Shown: in pieces, positions 62,441 to 64,000 of the stretch
Position numbering within the stretch: the first letter of the stretch is position 1
Layout of the letters: each line of letters opens with the position of its first letter
DNA from: Hirschia sp964352025
Lineage (GTDB): Bacteria > Pseudomonadota > Alphaproteobacteria > Caulobacterales > Hyphomonadaceae
Reading direction: 5' to 3'
Assembly (NCBI GenBank): GCA_964352025.1
Contig: CAYGPZ010000011.1
Coordinates: forward strand, 45,825-109,824
DNA: 64,000 nt
Notes under the pieces: model-generated
Seen by the model: the letters and a program-made list of their open reading frames with translations, nothing else
Databases searched by the model: none
Told to the model about the DNA's origin: nothing
Program-made: the position numbers and the translations under genes

Positions 62441-62869
62441 GTGAACGAGACGCATCAGATACCGCCTCCATCTCCGAAGATTGTCTCTGTGTTAGAGCAA
62501 TGCCCGATTGCACTACGCCCCTATATTGAGCAATTACGGACACTTATTTTCCAGACAGCTGCCTCAAATCCAGATATCGGAAAACTGACCGAAACGCTTA
62601 AATGGGGACAAATCTCCTACCTCACCGAGCAAACAAAAAGTGGCACAACACTTCGGCTTGGATGGGATACAAAATCCAGTCAATTTGCCAGCCTCTTCGT
62701 CCATTGCCAAACAAGCCTCGTCAGCACGTGGCGCAATTTTTACGAAGACCAACTCACATTCATAGATAACCGCGAAATGCGCCTGCCAGTTCAGGCACCT
62801 TTACGCATTGAACCTATTGCCCATTGCATCAGCATGGCACTGACCTACCACGCTAGGAAGCTCTCATGA
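62441..62869 (+). CDS. DUF1801 family protein, first gene of the thiC transcript
   Basis: A 142-residue soluble protein with the DUF1801 (YdhG-like) pattern: RTLIFQTAASN, ETLKWGQISYL, 'LFVHCQTSLVSTWRNFYED' and CISMALTYHARKL. GTG start at 62441, with the ribosome-binding site AGGAACGG inside the riboswitch. Its stop overlaps the thiC start (ATGA). The role is unknown; position suggests a link with thiamine supply, which is inference. Confidence 0.75.
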   Translation: MNETHQIPPPSPKIVSVLEQCPIALRPYIEQLRTLIFQTAASNPDIGKLTETLKWGQISYLTEQTKSGTTLRLGWDTKSSQFASLFVHCQTSLVSTWRNFYEDQLTFIDNREMRLPVQAPLRIEPIAHCISMALTYHARKLS

Positions 62870-64000
62870 ACAAACCAACAAACCAATCTGAATTTGAAAC
62901 ACCTAAAGTGACGACTGGCCCGCTGCCTAGCTCTCGCAAAGTGTACACAAACCCAAAGTCTGACCCGACATTACGCGTGCCGCGCCGTGAGATTGACCTG
63001 CACCCAAGCGCGAATGAACCGCCAGTTCCCGTCTATGACACATCCGGCCCCTACTCTGATCCAAGCGTTGAGATTGACGTTGAAAAAGGTCTTGCACGCA
63101 CACGTCGTGACTGGGTGATCGCGCGCGGCAATGTCGAGGAATATGAAGGCCGCGACATAAAGATCGAGGACAATGGCGGCGCGACAGGTAAACACCTTGC
63201 CCGTGAATTCCCGACCAAGCACAAGCCTCTTCGCGGTGTTGGCGATGGCCCGATCACACAATATGAATTTGCTAAAGCCGGTATCATCACAAAAGAGATG
63301 ATCTACATCGCCGAGCGCGAAAACGTGGGCCGCCAAGAAGCTGTTGAGAACGCTGCTGAAACAGTCGCCCAAGGCGAAAGCTTTGGCGCGGAAATCCCGG
63401 AATTCATCACACCAGAATTCGTACGTGATGAAGTCGCCAAAGGCCGCGCGGTTATCCCATCCAACATCAACCACCCAGAGCTTGAGCCACAAATCATTGG
63501 CCGCAACTTCCTCGTGAAGATCAACGCCAATATTGGTAACTCCGCCGTGGCCTCTTCTGTGGAAGAAGAAGTCGAGAAAATGGTCTGGGCCACGCGCTGG
63601 GGTGCCGACAATGTGATGGACCTATCCACAGGTCGCAACATTCACAACACGCGTGAATGGATCCTCCGTAACTCGCCCGTGCCAATCGGGACTGTGCCAA
63701 TCTACCAAGCCCTAGAAAAAGTGAACGGCATCGCCGAAGACCTTACATGGGAAGTCTACCGCGACACGCTGATCGAACAGTGTGAGCAAGGTGTGGACTA
63801 TTTCACCATCCACGCTGGTGTGCGCTTGGCTTACATCCACCTCACCGTGAACCGTGTGTGTGGTATCGTATCCCGTGGTGGTTCTATCATGGCCAAATGG
63901 ATGCTGACCCACCACAAGGAAAGCTTCCTCTACACCCATTTTGACGAAATCTGTGACATCATGCGCAAGTATGACGTGACTTTCTCCTTGGGTGATGGCT
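62866..64000 (+). CDS. thiC: Phosphomethylpyrimidine synthase ThiC, N-terminal part
   Basis: Radical-SAM enzyme that turns aminoimidazole ribotide into the hydroxymethylpyrimidine phosphate of thiamine. The frame is open to the window end (378 codons of roughly 600). Landmarks: an N-terminal segment with 'VPRREIDLHPSANEPPVPVY', DTSGPYSDP, PLRGVGDGPITQYEFAKAGI, IPSNINHPELEPQIIGRNFLVKINANIGNSAV (in shortened form) and ADNVMDLSTGRNIHNTREW. The C-terminal CxxCxxxxC cluster site is beyond the window. It is under the TPP riboswitch at 62318 and coupled to the DUF1801 gene. Confidence 0.95.
   Translation, partial: MNKPTNQSEFETPKVTTGPLPSSRKVYTNPKSDPTLRVPRREIDLHPSANEPPVPVYDTSGPYSDPSVEIDVEKGLARTRRDWVIARGNVEEYEGRDIKIEDNGGATGKHLAREFPTKHKPLRGVGDGPITQYEFAKAGIITKEMIYIAERENVGRQEAVENAAETVAQGESFGAEIPEFITPEFVRDEVAKGRAVIPSNINHPELEPQIIGRNFLVKINANIGNSAVASSVEEEVEKMVWATRWGADNVMDLSTGRNIHNTREWILRNSPVPIGTVPIYQALEKVNGIAEDLTWEVYRDTLIEQCEQGVDYFTIHAGVRLAYIHLTVNRVCGIVSRGGSIMAKWMLTHHKESFLYTHFDEICDIMRKYDVTFSLGDG

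Noticed and set aside
62971..63492. 173-codon minus-strand frame at the window end
   Set aside because: It is the shadow of thiC, whose own frame is open to the edge and clearly conserved.

Overview
The window looks like a chromosomal segment of a flagellated, aerobic alphaproteobacterium. The gene content (zapE-mdh-sucCDAB-lpd-xerC-priA order, lactate-dehydrogenase-type Mdh, DUF6468/MotE-like/TPR genes behind fliLM) and the moderate GC content fit the Maricaulales/Caulobacterales side, for example a Robiginitomaculum- or Hellea-like marine bacterium. This placement is inference from gene families and synteny; no database search was run. I see no rRNA, tRNA, insertion sequence or CRISPR array. 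One 100-N assembly gap lies inside a tandem-repeat coding region (2981-3080).

Layout. 1-11 kb: the start of priA (minus strand, cut by the window edge), xerC, a DUF1963 gene, a DEAD-box RNA helicase with a long RGG-type tail, then small metabolic genes (VOC protein, EamA transporter, HopJ-like protein, aldo/keto reductase, LACTB-like hydrolase) and lpd. 11-22 kb: two divergent flagellar transcription units, fliL-fliM-DUF6468-MotE-like-giant TPR protein (minus) and flgF-flgG-flgA-flgH (plus). 22-36.8 kb: an accessory stretch with a membrane-protein pair and divergent membrane-AraC regulator, flavoproteins, two related 58/65-residue proteins, an ABC-F ATPase, a chemoreceptor, a TetR gene with twin operators, and an SdpR/SdpI-like pair. 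36.9-43.6 kb: sucB, sucA, sucD, sucC. 43.8-52.5 kb: PhoD-like and TAXI-like proteins, two related 30-residue membrane microproteins, a secreted thioredoxin-like protein, mdh, a membrane-anchored coiled-coil/hyperacidic protein, zapE and a receiver-domain protein. 52.7-62.3 kb: creD, P450, ArsR-SRPBCC pair, RraB, three PH-like membrane paralogues and a chemoreceptor with an NrtS-like membrane part. 62.3-64 kb: a TPP riboswitch, a DUF1801 gene and the start of thiC.

How the genes fit together. The TCA genes mdh, sucC, sucD, sucA, sucB and lpd supply malate dehydrogenase, succinyl-CoA ligase and the 2-oxoglutarate dehydrogenase complex. They appear to be one ancestral block (zapE to priA) that has been opened by accessory insertions. 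The flagellar genes encode rod and L-ring parts, the C-ring protein FliM and the stator-associated FliL, and two chemoreceptors lie in the same window. Several small regulator-target pairs carry visible operator-like dyads.

The most notable signals are: (1) a duplicated promoter plus TPP riboswitch at 61.5 and 62.3 kb, where the first copy keeps the pyrophosphate-sensing half but lacks the CTGAGA pyrimidine-sensing motif and precedes a PH-like membrane protein instead of a thiamine gene; (2) two pairs of unrecognised small paralogous proteins (30 residues at 46.7-47.0 kb; 58 and 65 residues at 27.3-27.9 kb), each pair separated by a hairpin-forming spacer; and (3) an NrtS-like membrane domain fused to a chemoreceptor signalling domain.
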